Source: Aquimarina sp. AU58 (lineage in GTDB: Bacteria > Bacteroidota > Bacteroidia > Flavobacteriales > Flavobacteriaceae). From it: a DNA stretch of 64,000 nt. The position numbers and the translations under genes were made by a program. This document shows, in pieces, positions 9,420 through 19,000 of this stretch. The notes under the pieces are model-generated. The model was not told where the DNA came from, did no database searches, and saw only the letters and a list, made by a program, of their open reading frames with translations. The DNA lies in NCBI RefSeq assembly GCF_900312745.1, contig NZ_OMPD01000008.1:372001-436000 (forward strand). Direction: 5' to 3'. Within the stretch, counting starts at the first letter, position 1. Each line of letters begins with the position of its first letter.

Positions 9420-9991
9420 AGCTCGTAATTAAAAAAGTAAGTTCCTTTGGATCGTAATTCAAGAATCCCCCGTAAGCTACTATTAATATTTTGTACTCGC
9501 ATTGAAGAAATAAGTCGTGTAGCATCTCTCAAAACATCAATATCTGCAGTATCGAGAATAATAACTTCTGTCGTAACAATGGGATTTGTGCCTTCTCCGT
9601 TTCCAGAATTGGCAGTCATACTATATAAAGGGCCAATTCGCTGATCATTATCGTTTAAAAACCCAAAATCAAAATCAAAATCGCGCTCTATAGTATTGGT
9701 AAACTCAAAAGTCAATTCTACTCTTTCTAAATTATCCACTACAAAATCGGTTCCTAAAAGGTCATAGTCTAAAGTATCATTTACGATTACCTCGGGAATA
9801 ACAATAGCAGGATCTATATTAGAATCTACAAATTGACTTGTATCAAATCGGGAATACACAAAATCTACCTCATAGACCGGGGTAAGTACAACGTCTTCTG
9901 CTTGCTCAAAATTTACATCTTTTACACAAGAAATTGATGATATTAGTATGCATATACCACATAGCAATACATATACTTTTTTTGTTTTCAT
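9416..9991 (-). CDS. Small lipoprotein, first gene of the secreted-protein operon
   Basis: The 191-residue protein has a lipobox ISSISC with Cys22 as the lipidated residue. The mature domain is acidic and beta-rich (VELTFEFTNTIERDFDFDFGF) and resembles an immunoglobulin-like or jelly-roll fold, though no family was recognised. It leads the operon with the DUF5723-like barrel and the 254-residue exported protein, and overlaps the barrel gene by four bases. A role as accessory lipoprotein of the barrel is inferred from this coupling only. Confidence 0.65.
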   Translation of the reverse strand: MKTKKVYVLLCGICILISSISCVKDVNFEQAEDVVLTPVYEVDFVYSRFDTSQFVDSNIDPAIVIPEVIVNDTLDYDLLGTDFVVDNLERVELTFEFTNTIERDFDFDFGFLNDNDQRIGPLYSMTANSGNGEGTNPIVTTEVIILDTADIDVLRDATRLISSMRVQNINSSLRGILELRSKGTYFFNYEL

Positions 9992-10260
9992 TTTGTAGGG
10001 AATTATAAAAAGTTAAGACGAGTTCTTAAATTATTAGTTATTCATATCCTCATCTTGTGTTAATTTCCTTTACTTCTAAGATTTACTTTTGATCTTCGAT
10101 TATAACAACAGTATAAGTTACAAATACCCTATTTTCAAATTGTTAATTTATTTCGTGTTTTTAAAAATATAATTTAGAACACTTAATAATCAATGTTTAA
10201 GCTACTAAAAAAATCCTTGGAATTGTACATGAATTGAAATAAATTACAAATATTTATCTA
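9992..10260. other. Intergenic region with no recognised gene
   Basis: About 270 AT-rich bases between the lipoprotein operon and the nucleotidase gene, both on the minus strand. I see no convincing ORF, hairpin or repeat; it should hold the promoter of the lipoprotein operon. Confidence 0.5.
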
Positions 10261-10947
10261 CTAAAGATACTTTTTAATTTGCTTTAATTCAGAAACTTGA
10301 ATATTATGCGTCGGTAGTTCTTCTTTATGATAATTAAAACATATAGTTTTTAAACCTACTGCCTCTGCTCCCAATATATCTGCTTCATAATTATCTCCTA
10401 TCATCATACTACTATCAAGTTTCGCACCAGATTTTTGTATTGCCTGTTCAAAAATAAATGGATTGGGTTTTTTAACTCCCGCTTCTTCACTATCTGTTAT
10501 TGTTTTAAAATAATGTAGTATTCCAGAATTTGATAGTTTCTTATTTTGCACTTCTTTAAAGCCATTGGTAATGATATGTAAATCATATTTTGGATTAAGA
10601 TACTCTAATAAATCCTGGGTTCCATCAATCAAATAGTTATGAAGTGGTAGAAAATTAATATAATCATCAGACATTTCATCTATAATTTCTAGAGAAAATG
10701 ATATATCAAGATGCATAAAGGCTTCTGTAAGTCTACTTCTGCGAAGTTGTTTTTTGTTTACTTTCTCTTCTCTGTATAATTTCCAATACTTCATGTTAAT
10801 GGGTTGATATACAGCCAGGAAATCTTCAATTTTGGTATTGACATTAAATTTATCAAAAATCATCTTAAATGCTAAAGATGAGTTCCTGTCGAAATCCCAA
10901 AGGGTGTGATCCAAATCAAAAAATATATGTTTTACCGTACTATTCAT
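10261..10947 (-). CDS. YjjG-family HAD nucleotidase (noncanonical pyrimidine nucleotidase)
   Basis: The 228-residue HAD-superfamily hydrolase has motif I FFDLDHTLWDFD near residue 10, motif II IITNGF, motif III lysine in EEAGVKKPNPFIF and motif IV MIGDNYEADILGA. The DHTLWDFD variant is characteristic of the YjjG/YfnB group, which hydrolyses nucleoside monophosphates and can sanitise noncanonical pyrimidine nucleotides. It overlaps the preceding gene (deacetylase-like) by eight bases, so the two are cotranscribed and probably coupled. The substrate assignment is by family only. Confidence 0.85.
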   Translation of the reverse strand: MNSTVKHIFFDLDHTLWDFDRNSSLAFKMIFDKFNVNTKIEDFLAVYQPINMKYWKLYREEKVNKKQLRRSRLTEAFMHLDISFSLEIIDEMSDDYINFLPLHNYLIDGTQDLLEYLNPKYDLHIITNGFKEVQNKKLSNSGILHYFKTITDSEEAGVKKPNPFIFEQAIQKSGAKLDSSMMIGDNYEADILGAEAVGLKTICFNYHKEELPTHNIQVSELKQIKKYL

Positions 10948-12244
10948 CTTCTGTTGTCCAAATAAATTCTAAAATTGATTTCCAAAAAGGTTCATTTTGC
11001 AAATCACTAAACAATGTGTTACTAAAAACCGGAATAAAGACCCCATTTACCTTTTTTACTTTATCCATATATATGCTAATTTCTTTTCTTGCCGACATTA
11101 GATCATTAATATCTTCTCTATCACCCTGACTGGCAAAACAAAAAGAATACACCACCAAAGGAGTTTGCACCTCATAATCAAGATCATAGAACATAAACGG
11201 AGAGCAAGTTCCTGCTCTAAAACCAGATTGTTTGGGATAGCCCATAGAATAATCCTCCCCTATCTCTAACTCGATAAAATTGCGATATGCCTCTGGTAAT
11301 TTTATTTTAAAAAAAGAACAGAGTGAGTATTGAAGTCTTCTATTAACAATATTCTCTATTCGTAATTTTTCCTTTTTCAAAAGTGACAGATCAGAGATAG
11401 CTTCATATGAAACTTTTAGTCCTACATCAATATAATCTGCAATATGCTTAATAATAGTATGATGTTTTGGGCGGTTATACCCTACATTTTTTTCATATTT
11501 AGAATAATCTCCCAATCCAAATAGGGCTTTAGCTTTTCTTTTTTTCTTTTTTTGAAGTTGAATTATAAAATCAAATATATCATATGGATCTCTTTTTAAC
11601 CCAATAAGCACCTTTATCCTATCGGTTAGTTTATCAAATTGTAATTTCCATAAATCTCGAATTCCTCCTCCTATTGATCGCAAAACTCCTTTATTTTTAT
11701 ACACAAAAGTCTGAGCGACAGAAAAAACAGGAATAATGGTAAATTTCTTTTCCCGAAATTCGAGATCAGGGTATTTCTCTAAAAGCACTTTTTTGAATTT
11801 ATATGCCCATATATCTATTACCGGATCTTGCAAAAAATTATGGATATATCCTATACTTTCTGTAGCAGGAAAACGCCCCATATTATCTTTTACATGTGGC
11901 AAATACTCCTCATATCGTGTTAAAAGATAAAAAGTAGCTGCAAAAATATCAAACGGTAATGCAGAATCGGCATGCTTAACATCAAAAAAACATTTTGTTT
12001 CTTCCCAATCAAAAACTTGAACATCTACGTCATTTAAGCCATGCTCAAAAAGTAAATCAACACTCTGGAAATAAAGCTCTTTTCCTAATGGTTGTCTTCC
12101 ATACGATAGCTTAGGACCATCATGAGCGATAAAAGGTTCTATTTTAGAGGTTAAATCAATATCCAAACCTAATATTCGCTTACACATTTGTTTAAATGTA
12201 TAGGAAACTCTTGGGGTAATTCTTTGTACGTGAATTAATAGCAT
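10940..12244 (-). CDS. Polysaccharide-deacetylase-like protein (DUF7033 type)
   Basis: The 434-residue protein matches the flavobacterial polysaccharide deacetylase-like family by its N-terminal module (FIAHDGPKLSYGRQPLG, LPFDIFAATFYLLTRYEEY) and the C-terminal SGFRAGTCSPFMFYDLDYE segment, close to the RAGT motif of NodB-type deacetylases. The classical N-terminal D-D metal pair is not obvious, so activity is uncertain. No signal peptide is seen, suggesting a cytoplasmic location. It sits between radC (46 bases upstream) and the YjjG-like gene, which it overlaps by eight bases. A polycistronic minus-strand unit radC-deacetylase-nucleotidase is likely. Confidence 0.7.
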   Translation of the reverse strand: MLLIHVQRITPRVSYTFKQMCKRILGLDIDLTSKIEPFIAHDGPKLSYGRQPLGKELYFQSVDLLFEHGLNDVDVQVFDWEETKCFFDVKHADSALPFDIFAATFYLLTRYEEYLPHVKDNMGRFPATESIGYIHNFLQDPVIDIWAYKFKKVLLEKYPDLEFREKKFTIIPVFSVAQTFVYKNKGVLRSIGGGIRDLWKLQFDKLTDRIKVLIGLKRDPYDIFDFIIQLQKKKKRKAKALFGLGDYSKYEKNVGYNRPKHHTIIKHIADYIDVGLKVSYEAISDLSLLKKEKLRIENIVNRRLQYSLCSFFKIKLPEAYRNFIELEIGEDYSMGYPKQSGFRAGTCSPFMFYDLDYEVQTPLVVYSFCFASQGDREDINDLMSARKEISIYMDKVKKVNGVFIPVFSNTLFSDLQNEPFWKSILEFIWTTEDE

Positions 12245-12289
12245 ATGGTGTATTGTAAATTACGATTTATAATTCCGTAAGACTTACTT

Positions 12290-12988
12290 TTATATTATGG
12301 ATTCATCTGCAAAGCTAAAATAGTTTTTTTCTGTAATAACAAGATGATCCAGTAGATTGATATCTAAAGTTATTCCTGCCTGTTTTAGTTTTTGGGTTAA
12401 CATTTTATCTGATTGGCTAGGTAATACTACTCCACTAGGATGATTATGTCCTAATATGATTCCTGTAGCACCATATTCTAAAGCAGATCTAAAAACAATT
12501 CGGGCATCTACCAGAGTTCCTGTCTTCCCTCCAACACTTATTTGTTTTTTCTGAATTACTTTATTTGCATTATTCAGAAACAGCACCCAAAATTCTTCAT
12601 GCTCAAGATCACCTATAATAGGGTGAAAAAGATGAAATGCATCTTTACTACAGGTAATTTTTGGTACTACAGGTACGTTTTCATCTCTTCGCCTTCTTCC
12701 TAGTTCTAAACCGGCTACAATGGTTATTGCCTTGGCTTCACCAATCCCCTTAAAATTCATCAATTGTTTTATCGATAATTTTCCCAATGTATTAATTTCA
12801 TGATCTACACTAGCCAAAATACGCTTACTTAATGCAACAGCGCTTTCTTCGCGATTACCCGAACTAATAAGTATCGCGATCAGTTCTGCATCTGTTAATG
12901 CATTCTTCCCTTTAGCGATTAATTTTTCTCTTGGACGATCATTTTCACTCCATTCCTTGATAGAAAATGAAGAATTTAATTTACTCAT
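12290..12988 (-). CDS. radC: RadC/JAB-domain DNA repair protein
   Basis: This 232-residue protein has a helix-hairpin-helix region (LMNFKGIGEAKAITIVAGLELGRR, about residues 66-90 by eye) followed by a JAB/MPN domain with the metal-binding HNHPSGVVLPSQSD signature (H-x-H then D). Length and order are those of chromosomal RadC. The N-terminus SIKEWSENDRPREKL is the family's typical start. Its biochemical role is not settled in general, and the name reflects the family. It is the first gene of the minus-strand unit with the deacetylase-like and nucleotidase genes. Confidence 0.93.
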   Translation of the reverse strand: MSKLNSSFSIKEWSENDRPREKLIAKGKNALTDAELIAILISSGNREESAVALSKRILASVDHEINTLGKLSIKQLMNFKGIGEAKAITIVAGLELGRRRRDENVPVVPKITCSKDAFHLFHPIIGDLEHEEFWVLFLNNANKVIQKKQISVGGKTGTLVDARIVFRSALEYGATGIILGHNHPSGVVLPSQSDKMLTQKLKQAGITLDINLLDHLVITEKNYFSFADESII

Positions 12989-13135
12989 ATAACAAGTTTA
13001 ACAATTAAAAATAGTTGGTAAATCCTACCTGTAAGTATAAACTATTTATCTCAATTACAACAACTTATTCCCCAATTAATATCACGATATTAACACTTCT
13101 TTTACCTTCAAATTATATTATTTTACTATATATAT

Positions 13136-13166
13136 TTGTTTGAAAATGAAAGTTTTACTATATTTG
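13136..13166 (+). promoter_or_regulatory. Bacteroidota-type promoter for the small exported protein
   Basis: TTG at 13136-13138 is followed after 20 bases by TATATTTG at 13159-13166, a full match to the -33/-7 pair. Transcription would start near 13173, about 35 bases before the ATG. A second TATATTTG overlaps the -33 at 13131-13138. Confidence 0.65.
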
Positions 13167-13206
13167 GTCACCCTTAATCCAAAAATGAATATTTTAACAC
13201 CTTCAA

Positions 13207-13662
13207 ATGAACCTATTTATGAAGAATATTTTTACTTTCGTTTTACTTCTTGCGACCGTGAGTTTTTATGGGCAGGATAAGAAGATTTCGTTTCTTAATT
13301 TAGTAGGAAATAACATACAAGTCCCTAAAGGATGCCAAGCGCAATCTGAATATGAGCTGCAAGCTTGTGACGGAACATCTATAAAATGGGATTATTATAA
13401 TGATGACATGTTATCTGCAGTTTTTGATGCTACAATAAGTGCATTTGCAGAAAGTAATAGTTCAAAAACAGAAGTAACTTTTACTTCTTTTGGTGCCCAA
13501 TTAAAAGGATATAAATTTAAGATGGGTACTACTTTCCAATATTTTTTGAAAGGAACAATTAAAGATCAACCGCTAATGATCAATTTGGGTACTCCAAAAG
13601 ATATTGCAAATAATGATGATCTAGATGGGTTTCTAAGTCTTTTCTTTGATGAGGTAAGTTAA
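13207..13662 (+). CDS. Small exported protein of unknown function
   Basis: The 151-residue product (147 if the second ATG at 13219 is used) has a signal peptide that ends near FYGQ. The mature part of about 125 residues contains two cysteines, in PKGCQAQSEYELQACDGT, likely a disulfide after export, and a beta-rich fold with FTSFGAQLKGYKFKMG. I do not recognise a family. It has its own promoter and its own strong terminator, so it is a monocistronic unit, which suggests regulation independent of its neighbours. Confidence 0.65.
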   Translation: MNLFMKNIFTFVLLLATVSFYGQDKKISFLNLVGNNIQVPKGCQAQSEYELQACDGTSIKWDYYNDDMLSAVFDATISAFAESNSSKTEVTFTSFGAQLKGYKFKMGTTFQYFLKGTIKDQPLMINLGTPKDIANNDDLDGFLSLFFDEVS

Positions 13663-13685
13663 AAAAACATATATAATATTCTATA

Positions 13686-13718
13686 AAAGGCTAATCATAT
13701 GATTAGCCTTTATTTTTT
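13686..13718 (+). terminator. Terminator of the small exported protein gene
   Basis: A perfect 26-base palindrome (arms AAAGGCTAATCAT and ATGATTAGCCTTT, 13686-13711) is followed by TATTTTTT. Confidence 0.85.
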
Positions 13719-13732
13719 AGTCTAAAAAGTGG

Positions 13733-13740
13733 TATTTTTG
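13733..13740 (+). promoter_or_regulatory. Putative -7 element for the DUF1569 gene
   Basis: TATTTTTG matches TAnnTTTG and lies 28 bases before the ATG. A -33 TTG is not seen at the usual distance. Confidence 0.4.
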
Positions 13741-13768
13741 AGTATACACCACCTAAAAAAAGCGTATT

Positions 13769-14212
13769 ATGAAATCCCTACTCGATCCAGCTGTACATAA
13801 TGAGATAGAAAATCGCATAAACAAATTATCTGTTACAAGTAATGCTATCTGGGGAAAAATGAATGTTTCACAAATGTTTCATCATTGTCAATTTCCATTA
13901 AAAATTGCTTTAAAAAAAGATCATCCCAAACTTAAACCCAATATATTGGCAAAGCTACTCTTCAAAAAATCTATGTATAATGATAAACCATGGAGAAAAA
14001 ACTTGCCAACGCATTCAAAACTAAAAGTAGTTGAGCAAAAAGATTTTGAAACCGAGAAAGAAAAACTTTTACATCTTGTAACCGAATTTTCTAGCCAGAG
14101 AGATAAAAAAGAATGGGAACCTCATCCAATATTCGGGAAATTTACTAATAAGCAGTGGGGGCAGTTACAATATAAACATCTCGACCACCATCTTCAACAG
14201 TTTAATACATAA
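13769..14212 (+). CDS. DUF1569 / DinB-like protein
   Basis: The 147-residue protein has the DinB-like layout of DUF1569: an N-terminal histidine helix (NVSQMFHHCQFPLKIAL), a basic middle, and the C-terminal HPIFGKFTNKQWGQLQYKHLDHHLQQF, where the H-x2-HH cluster would complete a metal site. No signal peptide. The four-helix DinB superfamily includes metal-dependent thiol transferases and many uncharacterised stress proteins; the substrate is unknown. It stands alone between the small exported protein and mpl, convergent with mpl. Confidence 0.8.
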   Translation: MKSLLDPAVHNEIENRINKLSVTSNAIWGKMNVSQMFHHCQFPLKIALKKDHPKLKPNILAKLLFKKSMYNDKPWRKNLPTHSKLKVVEQKDFETEKEKLLHLVTEFSSQRDKKEWEPHPIFGKFTNKQWGQLQYKHLDHHLQQFNT

Positions 14213-14327
14213 CTCCTAAAATACTAGTATAAAAAAGCATTATCCAGAAGTGCTAAACCATGAGTTGTTAATCAATCCAACCCAAAAAAGTATAGAAAAT
14301 TTACTATCAAGTCTATTGAAAACATTT

Positions 14328-15686
14328 TCAGTTTTCAATCCAATGTTTCACTTCGCTAAAGTCTAACCCTCCATAATTACCACTACTCATAAGTAATAGT
14401 GCAGAATTATCTAAATCTTTCTGTTTTAAATACTGCTGAAAACTTTCTGGATCGGTATAAATAATGAGATCATTGCGATTAAAAGCTTCGGCAATTTGTG
14501 AAGCAGAAACTTCTTTAAGCTGTTTTATCTTTACTGCATGAGGAGAGTAAAACACCACTGCCTCATCGGCTGCATCCAAAGCGCCTTCATATTCTTTTAA
14601 AAACGAAGCATCCAGACTACTATAAGTGTGTAACTCGAGACAGGCCACCACATTTCTATTTTGATATTGCTCTTTTACTGCTTTTGTAGTTGCCTTTACT
14701 TTAGACGGGCTATGCGCAAAATCTTTATATGCCACAGCTTTATCGCTCTCTGCAATTTTTTCTAATCGTTTTGATGCTCCCTTAAAAGAAGCAATGGCCT
14801 CATAAAAATCATCCTCATCAATTCCCATATGCTGGCAAATCCATTTTGCACCAGCAAGGTTATTTAAATTATGTGCGCCAAAAATTTCGATAGGCATTTC
14901 TCCTTCAGGAGTATCTAGTAAAGTTTCCCCATCCTCTACGCGATACTGCGGAGTTACATATTCAAACTTTCGAATTGGATTTTCTGTTAACTCTGCTAGT
15001 TTTTTTACCTCAGTATCCTCTTGATTATATACTAATGCACCACCATTAACAATAGAATTCATAAAAATTCTAAACTGATCGACATACATATCAAAAGTCG
15101 GAAATACATTAATATGGTCCCAGGCAATCCCACTTACCAAAGCAATATTAGGGTGATACAAATGAAATTTTGGCCTGCGGTCAATCGGCGAAGATAAATA
15201 CTCATCTCCTTCTAAAACGATAAAATCATTCTCTTCTGTAAGATGTACCATGGTATCAAAACCTTCTAATTGCGCTCCTACCATATAGTCTACTTCCTTA
15301 TCATGATAGTGCAATACATGCAAAATCATAGAAGTAATCGTTGTTTTGCCATGTGATCCTCCTATTACTACACGAGTCTTATTTTTGGACTGTTCGTATA
15401 AAAATTCTGGATACGAATATATTTTCAACCCTAATTCCTGAGCCTTAAGAAGTTCTTCATTATCCTTTTTGGCATGCATACCCAAAATAATTGCATCAAG
15501 ATCTGAAGTGATTTTTTCTGGAAACCAACCAAATTCGGTTGGTAATAATCCATATCGTTCTAATCTTGATTTTGAAGGTTCAAAAATAGTATCATCACTT
15601 CCTGTTATTTGATATCCTTTTTGATGTAATGCTATGGCCAGGTTATGCATCGCACTACCTCCAATAGCTATAAAATGTACACGCAT
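14328..15686 (-). CDS. mpl: UDP-N-acetylmuramate:L-Ala-gamma-D-Glu-meso-DAP ligase Mpl
   Basis: The 452-residue Mur ligase starts HFIAIGGSAMHNLAIAL, the dinucleotide-binding-like Mur N-domain, then has the ATP-binding motif GGSHGKTTITSM near residue 108, the central-domain GDEYLSSPIDRRPKF typical of Mpl rather than MurC, and a C-terminal domain with YKDFAHSPSKVKAT. Mpl reattaches the recycled murein tripeptide to UDP-MurNAc in the cytoplasm, so the organism recycles a DAP-type peptidoglycan. It is monocistronic and faces the A2M gene divergently. Confidence 0.93.
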   Translation of the reverse strand: MRVHFIAIGGSAMHNLAIALHQKGYQITGSDDTIFEPSKSRLERYGLLPTEFGWFPEKITSDLDAIILGMHAKKDNEELLKAQELGLKIYSYPEFLYEQSKNKTRVVIGGSHGKTTITSMILHVLHYHDKEVDYMVGAQLEGFDTMVHLTEENDFIVLEGDEYLSSPIDRRPKFHLYHPNIALVSGIAWDHINVFPTFDMYVDQFRIFMNSIVNGGALVYNQEDTEVKKLAELTENPIRKFEYVTPQYRVEDGETLLDTPEGEMPIEIFGAHNLNNLAGAKWICQHMGIDEDDFYEAIASFKGASKRLEKIAESDKAVAYKDFAHSPSKVKATTKAVKEQYQNRNVVACLELHTYSSLDASFLKEYEGALDAADEAVVFYSPHAVKIKQLKEVSASQIAEAFNRNDLIIYTDPESFQQYLKQKDLDNSALLLMSSGNYGGLDFSEVKHWIEN

Positions 15687-16025
15687 AGTAAACTCTTAAA
15701 TCAGAGAGTAAAGATACAATTAACAATTAGCTAATAAAATAATGAGGTAATGAAAAATAATTTCGAGTCTTAATTATTTTCCTCATTAAATCGTAGGGTT
15801 TCCTAAACAAAACAGAGACTTCCCTCATTTATCATTTTATCTGTTCTTTTTTAAGCCTTTCTTAGTCATCAAATAAAATGTGGTAGAAATTTTGATTTAT
15901 AGCAACAAAATTATCCTGACTCATTTCAAATACGTAGTTTTATGATGTTATTTACGAATTATGAAGCGTTATCATATAAAATAATACAACACTTATTTAC
16001 GTTTGTTTCACAACCTAAAAAATAT

Positions 16026-19000
16026 ATGATGAAAAAGCATATCATCCTTATTATAATCTGTATATCAAACCTGTATATTATGAAAGGTCAAAATGACTAT
16101 CAAAGTGATTGGAAAAAAGTAGAAGCTTTTAACCAGCAAGGATTACCAAAATCTGCTTTGGAAGTAGTTGAAACTATATATACTAAAGCGAAAAAAGAAA
16201 ATAATGATAACCAGGTAATCAAAGCTTTTCTTCACAAGGCAAAGTATATGCTTACTCTAGAAGAAAACGCACAACTTACCATTATCAAAAACTTAAAAAG
16301 CGATATTGAAAATAGCGAATTTCCAAAAAGAAATATTTTAGAAAGCATTCTCGCCAATTTATATTGGCAGTATTTTCAACAAAATCGATGGAAATTCTAT
16401 AATAGAACTCAAACTTCAGAAAAAGTTGATGCCGAAGATTTTAGAACCTGGGATCTGGAAACATTATTTGCAGAAACACATCTTTATTATCAAAAATCTC
16501 TTAAAAATGGAGTTTTGGCCCAGCAAACAAATCTTAGTAGGTTTGATCAAATCTTAGATACGCGTACTGATTCTAAAAAATATCGCCCTACACTATACGA
16601 TTTTTTAGCTCATAATGCCTTAGATTTCTATAAAACCTCAGAAACCAATATCACCAAACCTTCGTATGCTTTTACAATAAATGATAAAAAATATTTACAG
16701 GAACACACTGTTTTTTCATCTTTAAAAATAGAAACCAAAGATTCATTATCACTACAATTTAATGCTTTAAAGTTATTTCAAGATTTAATAAAATTTCATG
16801 CAAGAGACAAAGCACCAGATGCTTTGATCGAAGTAAATATAGAGCGTATAAAATTTGTATCAGAAAATGCTGTTTTTGGCGACAAAAAAACCATTTTACT
16901 CGAATGCTTACAATCAGAAAAAAAGAAATTTGCAACTCATAGTGCTTCAGCTTTATACGATTATCAAATTGCAAATTTATATAAAGAATATGCTGATACG
17001 TATATCCCAGAAGAAAACGAAACCCATCGCTGGAAATTAAAAGAAGCCTTAGAGATATGTGATGCTACAATTAAGAAATTCCCAGATTCGAGAGGAGCCA
17101 ACCAATGTGAAGCATTAAAAAGCCAGATACTTCATACCGAGTTAAACATCAAAACCGAAAAATATGTTCCAATACAAAAACCGGGCAGATTACTAATCAC
17201 ATATAAAAACCTGAATAAACTTTATTTTAACGCCTTTAAAATTACTCCTAAGCAATTAAAAGATTTAAATAAGTTATACAAAACTCCAGATCAGATCAAA
17301 TTCCTGAGTTCCTTAAAGGCTACTAAAACATGGGAAGCAGAAATTTGTGATGAACATGATTATCAGACTCATACTACTGAAGTATTGTTACCAGAATTAG
17401 AACAAGACTCTTATCTTATTTTAGCAACGATATCAAAAGATCTTTCTCAAAAAAGTTTGTTTTCTTATGGAAATACCCAGGTTACTAATTTAGCATTAAC
17501 AGAAAACAGAACTCCAGAAAAATCAATATTCCAGGTTTTAGATCGTAATAATGGAGCACCCATTGCCAATGCCAAAATACATTTAAAAACAAATAATCAA
17601 AGAGGGTATGGCAACAAATTAGATAAAACCTTAATTACAGATGCCAAGGGTCAGGCTTATTTAACAGTAAATACATATCACTATGATGTTAGTATTACTG
17701 TTTCGCATGAAAAAGATGTAGCCAGGTTTGAAGGATACTATCTAAATCAATCTTATAAACCAGATTATAGCACCAAAACAAATACTACCACTTTTCTATT
17801 TACAGATCGCAGTATTTACAGACCTGGACAAACCGTATATTTTAAAGGAATTATGATGTCTTCTGATGGCAAAGAAGAATTTAAAGTATTACCCAATCAG
17901 TCCACTTTTGCTACACTAAAAGATGTAAACGGACAAGATGTAAAAACGTTAAACTTTAGAACGAATGATTATGGATCCTTTAGCGGTGAGTTTATAGTTC
18001 CTTCTTCTGGACTTACTGGAGTGTATACTATACAAACTAATAATTACCACAGTACTTCTTTTTCTGTCGAAGAGTATAAACGACCTAAATTTGAAACTAA
18101 ATTTAATCCAGTTAAAGAAACCTATAAAGTTAATGATGAAATAAAACTTACCGGAGTTGCCACAGCTTATGCTGGTAGTGCAATTACCGATGCCAAAGTA
18201 GTGTATCGGGTACATCGTAAAGTACAATACCCTCGTTGGTGCTATTGGTACCCAAGACATACAGTAGAGCCTCAGGAAATTACCCATGGAGAAACCATAA
18301 CCGACGAAAAAGGAGAGTACAATATTAATTTTAAAGCACTCCCAGATCTTGGGGTATCTAAAGAAGATTTACCAATTTTTAATTACGAGGTTACAGCAGA
18401 TGTTATTGATATAAACGGAGAAACACGTAGTACTACAACAATAGTTAATGTAGGATATCACGCGTTGACCGCTGCTATTACAATCAAAGATAAGATTGAT
18501 AAAATACAAAAAGACAACACACTTACGATAACCACCATTAACCTAAATAATGAGTCTGTTGCTACCAAAGGAACAATTAAGATTTATAAACTGAAAGCTC
18601 CTAAAAAACCTATGCGAATTCGCCCATGGAAAGCACCTGATTATGAGGGTTTCAAAAAAGAAAAATTTGCAGAATTATTCCCACATGATGCTTTCAAAAA
18701 TGAGCATGATTATCGAAAATGGGATAAAGGAAATATGGTACTGGATAAACCGTTTAATACTGCATCGACAAAAGAAAATGAAACAGGAACACAACAACTT
18801 TCTTTGGGTAGCATCAAAAAGTGGGAGTCTGGTAAATATGTTATCGAATTAAATACCAAAGATCGATTTGGTCAGGATGTAAAAGATATACAATACATTA
18901 CCCTATACAGTCAGGAAGACAAAAATATTAGTGATCAGCAATTGTTTGAAATCACCACCAATAAATCTACCTATAAAATTGGAGATGAAGCGATTGTAAA

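Noticed and set aside
15942-16025. Longer N-terminus of the A2M protein
   Set aside because: The extra 28 residues would precede a complete signal peptide, which normally starts the protein; the ATG at 16026 or 16029 is preferred.
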